Part shown: positions 15,356-22,827 of the stretch, piece by piece
Numbering within the stretch: position 1 is the stretch's first letter
How the letters are laid out: each line of letters opens with the position of its first letter
Source: JBHOQX01 sp042408595
GTDB lineage: Bacteria > Chloroflexota > Chloroflexia > Chloroflexales > Roseiflexaceae
Assembly (NCBI GenBank): GCA_042408595.1
Contig: JBHOQX010000062.1
Span: 1 to 29,115, forward strand
Direction: 5' to 3'
Length of the DNA: 29,115 bases
Made by a program: the position numbers and the translations under genes
Notes under the pieces: generated by a model
What the model was told of the DNA's origin: nothing
The model's input: only the letters and a program-made list of their open reading frames with translations
The model's database searches: none

Positions 15356-17071
15356 TCATTCAGTGGAGAGCGACGGCGGCGCATCGCCAGCGCCCGGCGC
15401 TGCGCCGGGCGGCGACACCCCAGGCGCCCCGCGCTCAGCGCCGGCGCGCTGCAGGCCGGCCCGGCCCGACCAGGCGAACGGCCACCCTGGCAGGAACAGG
15501 CCGATGAGCAGCGCGGCCAGCGCGGCATAGAAGGTGAAACCATAGGCCTTGTCGAAACCGGCCAGGCTCTGCTGGCAGATCTCCTGCGTCGTCTGGAGGA
15601 TCTTCTGCCGGGCGGCGCCGGCGGCGGCCCGCGGCAGCTTCGCCAGCTCCGCGGCCGCTGCCGGCGGGATGTTATCCTCCGGCGCGACCCCCGGTGTCGA
15701 GCAGAGGCCATAGGGCGCGCTGCTCGCCGATGCCACCGACTGCTCCTGGAACTGTTGCTGGAGCTGCCGCACCTCCGGCGAGAGGGTGCTGCTCAGGATC
15801 GTCGCCAGCAGCGCCACACCGATCGACTGCACCACGAAGCGCGTGCTGTTCGCCAGCGACGAGCCGCGTGGCAGTTGATCCCGCGGGACGCTCGCCAGGA
15901 TGGTTGAGAAGGTTGTCTGGATCGTCAAGCCGACGGCCAGTCCGCGCAGCGCTAGCAGAAAGGCGATCCAGCTGATCGGCGTGTCCGCGCCGAGGTGCGA
16001 GAGCTGCCAGGTATTCACCAGCAGGATCGAGAACCCGAGCGTGACCAGGGGACGCGGGCCGATCTTGTCGTACAGCCGGCCGGCGATCGGCGTGGTGATG
16101 CCAGCCGCGATCGCCAGTGCCAGCAGCACGACTCCGGTCTGCAGCGCCGTCAGGCCGCGCAGCGCCTGCAGGTAGACCGGTAGCATGAACTCCGCCCCGA
16201 ACAGCGCCAGCACCGCGACATACCCCACCAGGCTGCCGACCGTGAAGTTGCGCAGGCGGAAGAGGCGCAGGTCGAGCAGTGGCTCTCTGGCGATGAACAG
16301 CTCGACGATCGCAAACGCCGCCAGCGAGATGCCACCGATCACGAACGCCGTGATCACCGTCGGTGAGTCCCAGCCCAGATCGGCGGCGTTTGAGGCGGCA
16401 TAGAGCACCGCCCCAAAGCCGATCACGGCCGTCACCAGCCCGAGCGGGTCGAGGCGCGGCCGGGCATTGGCCGCCTCGCGCCGCAGCCAGCGCGATGCCA
16501 GAAAGATTCCCAGCAAGCCGATCGGCAGGTTGATAAAGAAGATCCAGCGCCACAGATCGGCGTCCACCAGCAGGCCGCCGAGGATCGGGCCGAGCGCCGG
16601 GCTCAGCACCAGGGCGATGCCGAAGAAGCCAAGCGCCGTGCCCTGCTCGCGCGGCGGGAAGGTGCGGTACAGCAGCGCCGGCCCGAGCGGCTGGGCCAAC
16701 CCACCGCCGAAGCCCTGCAACGCCCGCGCCGCGATCAGCAGCGGCAGGCTCGGCGCAAGGCCGCACAGCAGCGATCCGACAACAAACAGCCCAAGCCCGA
16801 AGATATAGACACGCTTGATGCTGAAACGGTCGGCGAGAAACCCAGACATCGGCGTCGCGATGCCCAGCGCCAGCACATAGACGCTGATCACCCACTGCAC
16901 CTCGCTCAGGGTCGCGCCGAAATCGCGCCGCAGCGTCTGCAACGCGACATTCACGACCGTCGAGTCGAGGATGATCATGAAGATGCCGAACACCACCGAG
17001 ATCAGCACCTTCCACTTGTAGGCCAGGCGGCCCTGCGGCTCCGGTTCGGCCGCGATCGCATACGGATTCAT
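15356..17071 (-). CDS. MFS drug efflux transporter, DHA2 (EmrB/QacA) family
   Basis: A 571-aa integral membrane protein, the usual size for 14-helix DHA2 proton antiporters. Helix 1 carries LDSTVVNVALQ, the DHA2 motif. Motif A-like GFLADRFSIKRVY and motif C-like GFFGIALVLSPALGPILGG are present. A long hydrophilic loop with Gln/Ala-rich sequence and two Cys precedes the last helix, and the C-terminal tail is Pro/Ala-rich. The start at 17071 has AGGAG 4 nt upstream; the frame is open further up but without membrane features. It follows the TetR gene by 59 bp, so both form an operon. The export substrate cannot be predicted. Confidence 0.92.
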   Translation of the reverse strand: MNPYAIAAEPEPQGRLAYKWKVLISVVFGIFMIILDSTVVNVALQTLRRDFGATLSEVQWVISVYVLALGIATPMSGFLADRFSIKRVYIFGLGLFVVGSLLCGLAPSLPLLIAARALQGFGGGLAQPLGPALLYRTFPPREQGTALGFFGIALVLSPALGPILGGLLVDADLWRWIFFINLPIGLLGIFLASRWLRREAANARPRLDPLGLVTAVIGFGAVLYAASNAADLGWDSPTVITAFVIGGISLAAFAIVELFIAREPLLDLRLFRLRNFTVGSLVGYVAVLALFGAEFMLPVYLQALRGLTALQTGVVLLALAIAAGITTPIAGRLYDKIGPRPLVTLGFSILLVNTWQLSHLGADTPISWIAFLLALRGLAVGLTIQTTFSTILASVPRDQLPRGSSLANSTRFVVQSIGVALLATILSSTLSPEVRQLQQQFQEQSVASASSAPYGLCSTPGVAPEDNIPPAAAAELAKLPRAAAGAARQKILQTTQEICQQSLAGFDKAYGFTFYAALAALLIGLFLPGWPFAWSGRAGLQRAGAERGAPGVSPPGAAPGAGDAPPSLSTE

Positions 17072-17130
17072 CAGTCTCCTCATTCGTCCAAAACGGTAGC
17101 TTGGCTGGGGCCGGCAATCATGCCCGCCCC

Positions 17131-17727
17131 TCATTCGGGCTTCGAGCGCAGGCCGTCGAACAGCATCGTGACGAGCGTGCCGCTCAGCTCCGCGGGCGTG
17201 CATTGCCCGGTAGACAAAAGATCGCCATACGGCGCCTGAAACAGCTGCCGCAGCGCGAAGACGATCACGGGCGTCGACAGCTCCGGCGCGATGCTACCTT
17301 CCGCCTTGGCTGCCTCGACCATGCGCGTTAGCTTATCCGCCATGCGGCAGCGCTCATCTTCGAGACGCGGATGGTGCCGCAGGCTGCCGGGCATCATCTC
17401 CGACATCGGAAACATACAGGTTGCCTTGCGCTCCAGCCCGCGCCGGATCATCAGCTCCAGCCGCTTGATCGCCGGCAACGACGGGTCGGCGGCGTCGATC
17501 GCCGCCGCACCACGGCGCATGGCGCGCACCAGCCCGGCGACGACCAGGTCCTCCTTGGACGGAAAATGCTGGTAGAGCGTCGCCTTCGAGACCCCGGCCC
17601 GTGCCGCCAACTCATCCATGCTCATCTCCGCGTAGCCCTGCTCGCTCAGCAGCTCGTCGGCGGCATCCAGGATGGCATCCTCGCGCACCTGGCGCTGGCG
17701 CTCGCGGAGCGCCTCGCGTGACATCAT
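17131..17727 (-). CDS. TetR/AcrR family transcriptional regulator
   Basis: A 198-aa repressor. The N-terminal helix-turn-helix spans about residues 36-57 (ELAARAGVSKATLYQHFPSKEDL region). The rest is an all-helical ligand-binding domain with little conservation. Starts at the adjacent ATGs 17727/17724 are best placed 5-8 nt after GAGGGG; a GTG at 17742 is also possible. It is first in an operon with the efflux pump and should repress it until the exported compound binds. Palindromes in its own leader are candidate operators for autoregulation. Confidence 0.92.
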   Translation of the reverse strand: MMSREALRERQRQVREDAILDAADELLSEQGYAEMSMDELAARAGVSKATLYQHFPSKEDLVVAGLVRAMRRGAAAIDAADPSLPAIKRLELMIRRGLERKATCMFPMSEMMPGSLRHHPRLEDERCRMADKLTRMVEAAKAEGSIAPELSTPVIVFALRQLFQAPYGDLLSTGQCTPAELSGTLVTMLFDGLRSKPE

Positions 17728-17747
17728 CGCGCCCCTCACCACCTTTC

Positions 17748-17763
17748 TATACTTACCAGTATA
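17748..17763. promoter_or_regulatory. Candidate TetR operator 1
   Basis: A perfect 16-bp inverted repeat, TATACT-N4-AGTATA, lies between the promoter and the tetR start. A further half-site CAGTAT occurs at 17799-17804 in the promoter spacer. Confidence 0.5.
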
Positions 17764-17764
17764 A

Positions 17765-17786
17765 ATTGAAAACTGACTAGTTCAAT
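17765..17786. promoter_or_regulatory. Candidate TetR operator 2
   Basis: ATTGAA (17765-17770) and TTCAAT (17781-17786) flank a 10-bp centre containing ACTGACTAGT. The site touches the -10 element, so binding would block initiation. Confidence 0.45.
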
Positions 17787-17814
17787 AATAGCACTCTTCA
17801 GTATGGATTGTCAA
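17785..17814 (-). promoter_or_regulatory. Promoter of tetR-efflux operon
   Basis: On the minus strand TTGACA (17814-17809), an 18-bp spacer ending in TGC, and TATTAT (17790-17785). Confidence 0.6.
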
Positions 17815-18015
17815 CCCGTTCGACTGCCCTTTAAACGGATGGTTCTGGCAAGTGGATGTCGGCGCGGCGCGGGCGGCGGCGCATCGGGGCAGGCGTGGAG
17901 GCGCCTTCACCGGAGCAACAGACTGCCCATAGCGGCCTCTTAGAGGGGAAGGCTGGCAGCCCGCGGGCTGGGCACCATCGCCCGTCGTGGGCACGCCTGT
18001 AGCTTCTGCGCTTTG

Positions 18016-18149
18016 ACAGGATGTAGGTGGTCGCCCGCGGCGCAGGAGGTGTGGCAGGCGTGCCGCCCGCCACGTGGCTCTTTTTCGGCGCGCGCCAGGG
18101 CGCTGTGGCGCACGTCCGCGCCCCAAATCTCTCCCTGCCTACATCCTGT
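18016..18149. repeat. Possible small element bounded by 12-bp inverted repeats
   Basis: ACAGGATGTAGG at 18016-18027 is exactly inverted at 18138-18149. The 134-bp span lies between the tetR promoter and the tRNA promoter, where I see no credible gene. It contains a 9-bp hairpin with one mismatch (18051-18059 with 18065-18073), followed by a five-T run at 18081-18085. It could be a MITE-like relic or a regulatory structure. Confidence 0.35.
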
Positions 18150-18152
18150 GAT

Positions 18153-18182
18153 TTGACAAACCCCGACGGCAACAGCTATACT
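18153..18182 (+). promoter_or_regulatory. Promoter of tRNA-Pro
   Basis: TTGACA at 18153-18158, an 18-bp spacer and TATACT at 18177-18182, ten bases before the mature tRNA. Confidence 0.7.
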
Positions 18183-18191
18183 GCACATCGT

Positions 18192-18268
<77 letters not shown>

Positions 18269-18430
18269 CCCCTCCGCCGAGCGATCGGCGATGCCAGGCC
18301 CGGGGAAAGCCCCGTGGCCCGGCTTCTGCATGCATCCTTTCCCGTCGTTTATCCGTACACTTTTATGCAGGCATCGAGTCTGCTCCGGTCTGGCCGCGCC
18401 GGGAGAGTTGACAATAACATAAAAAAGTAG

Positions 18431-18459
18431 TTGACAAGGCCCATGCGGGGGTGTATACT
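18431..18459 (+). promoter_or_regulatory. Promoter of sigma factor gene
   Basis: TTGACA at 18431-18436, a 17-bp spacer and TATACT at 18454-18459. A second TTGACA lies 23 bp upstream at 18408-18413 in an AT-rich patch. The leader to the ATG at 18629 is about 165 nt. The rest of the 360-bp gap after the tRNA holds no gene that I can see. Confidence 0.7.
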
Positions 18460-18575
18460 CTTTGCAAGGTTTCTGTAGAGAAGCCTTTCATAATTCAATC
18501 GCACCCTCTGACGACAGGTAACTGTAAGGGTTCGACCACGGCTGTCGAATCCGTTTGTCTCAGACGCACCGAGGG

Positions 18576-18607
18576 CGCGGCTCCTCCTTGCAGATGGGGG
18601 AGCCGCG
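18576..18607 (+). promoter_or_regulatory. Stable leader hairpin of sigma factor mRNA
   Basis: A 12-bp stem with one G-U pair (18576-18587 with 18596-18607) and an 8-nt loop. It ends 11 nt before the GGAGG ribosome binding site at 18619-18623. No T-tract follows, so translational or mRNA-stability control is more likely than termination. Confidence 0.45.
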
Positions 18608-18628
18608 TCGTGTCTCACGGAGGGATAG

Positions 18629-19678
18629 ATGATGATGAACGAGCTGCTGCAGGGGCGCGAGGTCTGGGAGATCGACGAGCGCCCGGATGAGAATGAAGAG
18701 CCCACGCCCGCGATGCTGCGGAGCGCGGAGGAATTGCTGCCTGAGACATTCGAGGAGGCGGGCGCGAACGAGCCGACGCTCGATTCGGTGCAGCACTACC
18801 TCCAGGAGATCGGCCGTGTCCCGCTGCTGAACGCCGCCGAGGAGATCGAGCTTGCCGAGCGGATCGAGCGCGGCAAGGCGGCCGCGCGCCGGCTCGAGAC
18901 GGAGGAGCTCAGCCCGCAGCTGCGGCTCGCGCTTGCGGCGGATGTGCAGAGCGGCAACGAGGCCCGCCGCCACCTGATCCAGGCCAATCTGCGGCTGGTC
19001 GTCAGCATCGCGAAGAAGTACGTCGGCCGCGGGCTGTCGCTGCTCGACCTCATCCAGGAGGGCAACATCGGCCTGATGCGCGCGGTCGAGAAGTTCGATT
19101 ACCATAAGGGCAACCGCTTCTCGACCTACGCGACCTGGTGGATCCGCCAAGCGGTGACGCGGGCGATCGCCGAGCAGGGGCGGACGATCCGCCTGCCGGT
19201 CCATATGAGCGAGTCGGTCGGGCAGGTGAAGCGCGCCTCCGAGCGGCTATCGCAATCGCTCGAGCGCCAGCCGACCGCCGAGGAGATCGCGACGGCGCTC
19301 GGTCAGCCGGTTGACCGCGTCGAGCGGGTGCTCGAGGCGGCCCGCCGGCCCGTCTCGCTGGAGACGCCGGTCGGCGAGGATGGCGAGCACACCCTGGGCG
19401 ACTTCCTGCAGGACGACGAGCTCACCACACCGTCGGAGTTCGCCTCCCGGCAGTTGCTCCGGCGCGATCTGGCCGAAGCGCTCGATCACCTCAGCGAACG
19501 CGAGCGGCGGATCATCGACCTGCGCTACGGCCTGGCCGACGGCCAGCGCCGGACGCTGGAAGAGGTCGGCAAGGCATTGGGGATGACACGCGAGCGCGCC
19601 CGCCAGATCGAGGCCGAGGCGCTGCGGCGGCTACGCGCCCCGGACGTCGGCCAACACCTGCGGGACTACCTGGAGTAG
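18629..19678 (+). CDS. RNA polymerase sigma-70 family factor (group 1/2, RpoD-like)
   Basis: A 349-aa sigma factor. The acidic N-terminus lacks a full region 1.1. Region 1.2 is at about 49-80 (DSVQHYLQEIGRVPLL). Region 2 is at about 109-190, with NLRLVVSIAKKY, LIQEGNIGLM and the -10 recognition helix YATWWIRQAVTRAI. Region 3 follows. Region 4 has LRYGL and the -35 recognition helix EVGKALGMTRERARQIE. The short N-terminus suggests a group 2 (non-essential, primary-like) factor, but it could be the main sigma of the lineage. Three ATG codons occur in tandem at the start; the first is 5 nt after GGAGG. It is convergent with pyrG. Confidence 0.93.
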   Translation: MMMNELLQGREVWEIDERPDENEEPTPAMLRSAEELLPETFEEAGANEPTLDSVQHYLQEIGRVPLLNAAEEIELAERIERGKAAARRLETEELSPQLRLALAADVQSGNEARRHLIQANLRLVVSIAKKYVGRGLSLLDLIQEGNIGLMRAVEKFDYHKGNRFSTYATWWIRQAVTRAIAEQGRTIRLPVHMSESVGQVKRASERLSQSLERQPTAEEIATALGQPVDRVERVLEAARRPVSLETPVGEDGEHTLGDFLQDDELTTPSEFASRQLLRRDLAEALDHLSERERRIIDLRYGLADGQRRTLEEVGKALGMTRERARQIEAEALRRLRAPDVGQHLRDYLE

Positions 19679-19689
19679 CGAACGAGCGC

Positions 19690-19743
19690 CGCCCAACGAC
19701 GAACGACCAACGGGCTCTGCCGTTGGTCGTTCGTCGTTGGGCG
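19690..19743. terminator. Perfect 24-bp inverted repeat of heptamer units between convergent genes
   Basis: 19690-19713 is the exact reverse complement of 19720-19743, with a 6-nt loop GCTCTG. Each arm is built of 7-bp units of the type CCAACGA / CGAACGA / CCAACGG. It begins 12 bp after the sigma stop and lies before the pyrG stop on the other strand. It could act as a bidirectional terminator although no T-tract follows. Confidence 0.6.
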
Positions 19744-19800
19744 TTGGCTCACGGTTCACCGCACGAGCCGGCCTGCGCCGGGCAGGCGCTCTCGCAACGC

Positions 19801-21489
19801 TTATTTCACTTCCACCGCGCGCGCGGCGCTGTGGCCGACACCGTTCCGCGTGACCACGTCCTCCAGCGGCAGCGGGCGCTGATCGCCCTCGCGGAAGGTG
19901 TGCGCCGCTGCCGCGATGAACGCCCGGAACAGCGGGTGCGGCCGGTTCGGGCGCGAGAGAAACTCCGGGTGGAACTGCGTGCCGACAAACCACGGATGGT
20001 CGCGCAACTCGATGATCTCGACCAGCCGGCCGTCGGGCGACTGGCCGCTGATCACAAAGCCCGCCTCCTCAAGCAGCCGCCGGTATTTGTTGTTGAATTC
20101 ATAGCGGTGCCGGTGCCGCTCCATCACCTGGGTCGTCCCGTAGGCCGCCGCCGCCCGCGTCCCGGGGATGATCACGCACGGGTAGGCGCCAAGCCGCATC
20201 GTCCCGCCCTTATCTGTTATGTCGAGCTGGTCCGGCATGAAGTCGATCACCGGGTGGGGCGTGTGCGGCGAGAACTCGGTGCTATTCACATCATCCACCC
20301 CGATCACATGCCGGGCGAAGCTGATGGTCGCGCACTGCATGCCCAGGCACAACCCCAGATAGGGCACGTTGTTCGCTCGCGCGTACTCCGCCGCGGCGAT
20401 CTTGCCCTCCGTTCCACGGTAGCCGAACCCGCCCGGCACGACGATCCCGTAGACATCGCGCAGCCAGTGATCGGCGCCGTCCTTCTCCAGGAGTTCGGCC
20501 GGCACCCAGCGGATGTCCACATCCATCCCCTGGTGCAGCCCGGCGTGCCGCAGCGCCTCGACCACGCTCAGGTAAGCATCGTGTAGTTCGACATACTTGC
20601 CGACGATCGCGATCGGCAGCTGGCGTTTCGGCTCCTTGATCCGCTCCACGAGCAGCCGCCAGTCGGCCAGATCGGGCGGGGTGACCGGGAGCGCCAGCCG
20701 CTCCACCAGGTAGTTGCCCAGTCCGGCTTCCTCCAGCACCAGCGGCACCTCGTAGATCGTTTCGACCGTCGGTAGCGGAATCACCGCCTCGACATCCACA
20801 TCCGCGAAGAGCGCGACCTTCTCGCGGATCTCGTCGGAGATCGGGTGGTCGGCGCGGCAGATGATCACATCCGCCGTGATACCGACACGCCGCAACTCCA
20901 TGACCGAATGCTGCGTTGGCTTCGTCTTGATCTCATCCGTGGCGCCGATATGCGGCAGCAGGGTGACATGCACATACAACACATTGTCGCGCCCCACATC
21001 CTTTCGCATCTGACGGATGGCTTCGAGAAACGGCAACCCCTCGATATCGCCCACGGTCCCACCGATCTCGACGATCACAACATCCGCGCTGGAGTGGCGG
21101 GCGACGGCGGCGATCCGCGATTTGATCTCGTTGGTGATGTGCGGGATCACCTGGATCGTGCCGCCGAGGTAATCGCCGCGGCGCTCCTTTTGGATGACGG
21201 ACGAGTAGATCTGCCCGGTCGTCACATTGCTCAGCCGCGAGAGATGTTCGTCGATGAACCGCTCGTAATGGCCCAGATCGAGGTCGGTCTCTGCGCCGTC
21301 GTCGGTGACGAACACCTCGCCGTGCTGGTAGGGCGACATCGTGCCGGGATCGACATTGATGTACGGATCGAGCTTTTGCACCGAGACGCGCAGGCCCCGG
21401 CTTTTCAGCAGTCGCCCGATCGACGCGACGGCGATACCCTTACCGACTGACGACGCGACGCCTCCGGTGACGAAGATGTACTTGGCCAT
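19801..21489 (-). CDS. pyrG: CTP synthase
   Basis: A 562-aa glutamine-dependent amidoligase converting UTP to CTP. The N-terminal synthase domain starts KYIFVTGGVASSVGKGI with the P-loop and has KLDPYINVDPGTMSPYQHGEV. The C-terminal class I glutamine amidotransferase domain has the nucleophile Cys381 in GLCLGMQ and the His507/Glu509 pair in QFHPEF. Its length is slightly above the usual 535-550 because of a C-terminal tail. The start has a GGAGGAG about 10 nt upstream. It is preceded by a 554-bp gap full of palindromic repeats, so its promoter is not obvious. It is convergent with the sigma gene. Confidence 0.97.
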   Translation of the reverse strand: MAKYIFVTGGVASSVGKGIAVASIGRLLKSRGLRVSVQKLDPYINVDPGTMSPYQHGEVFVTDDGAETDLDLGHYERFIDEHLSRLSNVTTGQIYSSVIQKERRGDYLGGTIQVIPHITNEIKSRIAAVARHSSADVVIVEIGGTVGDIEGLPFLEAIRQMRKDVGRDNVLYVHVTLLPHIGATDEIKTKPTQHSVMELRRVGITADVIICRADHPISDEIREKVALFADVDVEAVIPLPTVETIYEVPLVLEEAGLGNYLVERLALPVTPPDLADWRLLVERIKEPKRQLPIAIVGKYVELHDAYLSVVEALRHAGLHQGMDVDIRWVPAELLEKDGADHWLRDVYGIVVPGGFGYRGTEGKIAAAEYARANNVPYLGLCLGMQCATISFARHVIGVDDVNSTEFSPHTPHPVIDFMPDQLDITDKGGTMRLGAYPCVIIPGTRAAAAYGTTQVMERHRHRYEFNNKYRRLLEEAGFVISGQSPDGRLVEIIELRDHPWFVGTQFHPEFLSRPNRPHPLFRAFIAAAAHTFREGDQRPLPLEDVVTRNGVGHSAARAVEVK

Positions 21490-21560
21490 TGTCGGGGTAC
21501 TCCTCCTGGCAGCTACTCAACTGAAGCCATATGCTGTCATCAAACTGTAAACTTCAGCAC

Positions 21561-21692
21561 CTGTCTGAAACGCTCCCAGCGGGGGCATTGGGGGCCACCG
21601 GCCCCCTGAAGAGATTCTGCCCCGCCGCGCAGGCGGCGGAACATCAGGACGCTTGGAGGGCCTCGCTCTCCAAACCTCCCCTTTCCAGACAG
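21561..21692. repeat. Palindromic intergenic repeat, copy A
   Basis: About 132 bp bounded by imperfect inverted ends, CTGTCTGAAA (21561) and TTTCCAGACAG (21682-21692). Inside are a hairpin 21590-21596/21600-21606 and a module at 21655-21681 of the form GGAGGGC-N3-GC-N-CTCC followed by AACCTCCCC. Copy B (24872-24970) shares both the 5' end and the module. Confidence 0.55.
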
Positions 21693-21751
21693 ATTCTAAA
21701 GGACATGCGCGGTCGCTTCTGGCGCGCGGGTGCACGCCCAAAAAGGGGTTT

Positions 21752-21780
21752 CGGGAGGCTGCGCCCCACCCAACCTCTCC
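21752..21780. repeat. Palindromic repeat module, partial copy C
   Basis: GGGAGGCTGCGCCCC followed by CCAACCTCTCC aligns with the 3' module of copies A and B. It lacks the CTGTCTGAAA end and lies 60 bp past copy A. Confidence 0.4.
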
Positions 21781-21819
21781 ATCGCGTACGTCCTGTACCT
21801 TTACTAGTGGCGACGGTAC

Positions 21820-21857
21820 AAAAAAGTGACGGGGAAGGTGCTTCGACCTTCCCCGTC
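21820..21857 (-). terminator. Intrinsic terminator
   Basis: On the minus strand, a perfect 12-bp stem (21846-21857 with 21828-21839) and a 6-nt loop are followed by AC and six T residues (21825-21820). It is the only classic intrinsic terminator in the window. It would end either the MBL gene transcript or the candidate small RNA. Confidence 0.85.
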
Positions 21858-22001
21858 GTCTGGGATGTGGACCCGCCGCCGCTGGCGTTCCTGGGGTGAC
21901 GATCCCGTTGCGCCTGCGGCGCCTTCCCGCATTGTATTGCCGTTCTCGCTGAGCTACATTCCATTGTAAAGTGGCGGGTCGTGCTGCTGCCCTTTGCTTT
22001 C
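21820..22001 (-). ncRNA. Candidate small RNA of about 180 nt
   Basis: Starting about 7 nt after an extended -10 (TGA-TATAAT, 22016-22008) and ending at the strong terminator at 21820, this gap has no credible reading frame. 21973-21980 and 21870-21877 are perfectly complementary (8 bp) and would close a structured domain of about 95 nt. The terminal hairpin is the terminator. I could not match it to 6S, SRP, tmRNA or RNase P consensus by eye. It may also be just a long 3' UTR of the MBL gene. Confidence 0.4.
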
Positions 22002-22007
22002 TGGCAC

Positions 22008-22016
22008 ATTATATCA
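22008..22016 (-). promoter_or_regulatory. Extended -10 promoter between MBL gene and terminator
   Basis: Minus-strand TGA followed by a perfect TATAAT. There is no -35 match 17 bp upstream. It lies 28 bp after the MBL stop, which itself sits in a small hairpin (22025-22031 with 22039-22045). Confidence 0.45.
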
Positions 22017-22043
22017 TGCGCGGGAAGCCGGGCGCCCGCCGGC

Positions 22044-22712
22044 TTACGACGCCGGCCGCATAACGACCACGCGCGTCTCCTCGCCTTCAGCCGGCAGACT
22101 CGCTGGTGTGACCGTCAGCTTCTCCTCGGCGGTCACATCCTTCAGCCCCAGTTCGTGGACGAACCCATCGAGCGGGGCGAGGTCCATGTCGAACGTGCGC
22201 TGGCCCTCCAACGCGTAGTGCATCGGCACGACGATCCGCGGTTCGAGCTGGCCGATCACACTGACCGCCTCCGCCGGCCCGATCGTCTCGCCACCCCCAA
22301 CCGGGATGAACAGCACGTCCACACTCCCGATCTCGTCGATCTGGGCGGTTGTCAGCTCGTGCCCCAGGTCGCCCAGGTGACAGAAAACGATATCGTCCAT
22401 GTGAATGACATAGACGGTGTTGACACCGCGTTCGTCGCCTTTGTTCTTGTCGTGGAACGTCCGCACGCCGGTGATCATCACGCCACCGACCTCGTACTCC
22501 CCGGGGCCATCGATGAGAAAAATCTGGTCGCGCATCGGGCGCACCGCGGCAACATTGGCATGGTCGGGGTGCTTGTGGCTCAGCGTGACGATATGCGCGG
22601 TCGGCCTTCCGATATCCAGCCCGACCGAGCGGTCGAACGGGTCGGTCAGCACGATACCATCGCGACCACGGATGCGGAAGCAGGCGTGTCCAAGATATTG
22701 AATATCGGGCAT
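22044..22712 (-). CDS. MBL-fold metallo-hydrolase (UlaG/YtkL-like, beta-lactamase_3 type)
   Basis: A 222-aa metallo-beta-lactamase fold protein. The N-terminal IQYLGHACFRIRG and TDPFD are followed by the metal-binding SHKHPDH (HxHxDH). A later GDLGHE and a C-terminal PMHY supply the remaining ligands. The family includes UlaG-like lactonases and RNA/DNA-metabolism relatives, so the substrate is unknown. The gene lies downstream of recA-recX on the same strand, 115 bp after recX, with a hairpin between, so it probably has its own promoter. A strong terminator lies about 190 bp downstream. Confidence 0.85.
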   Translation of the reverse strand: MPDIQYLGHACFRIRGRDGIVLTDPFDRSVGLDIGRPTAHIVTLSHKHPDHANVAAVRPMRDQIFLIDGPGEYEVGGVMITGVRTFHDKNKGDERGVNTVYVIHMDDIVFCHLGDLGHELTTAQIDEIGSVDVLFIPVGGGETIGPAEAVSVIGQLEPRIVVPMHYALEGQRTFDMDLAPLDGFVHELGLKDVTAEEKLTVTPASLPAEGEETRVVVMRPAS

Positions 22713-22796
22713 ACGATGGCTCCGTTTGCGTCACGAACAGAACACACAGTTGCGGCGCGCAGGGAAGCTTCGCCCGCGCTCCCGGCCCGGCCAACG

Positions 22797-22826
22797 CCCC
22801 TGCACCCCACCGCCCTGGCGCAGGGG
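22797..22826 (-). terminator. Hairpin after recX
   Basis: CCCCTGC (22797-22803) and GCAGGGG (22820-22826) form a perfect 7-bp stem with a 16-nt loop immediately after the recX stop. No T-tract follows. Confidence 0.35.
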
Positions 22827-22827
22827 C

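Noticed and set aside
21820..22001. Assigning the candidate RNA to 6S, SRP or a riboswitch class
   Set aside because: I could not find the conserved SRP apical loop, a 6S-like central bubble or a riboswitch core by eye, so no class is claimed.
21490..22043. Small protein genes in the gap upstream of pyrG
   Set aside because: Frames there run through palindromic repeats and the terminator, lack ribosome binding sites and show no protein-like composition.
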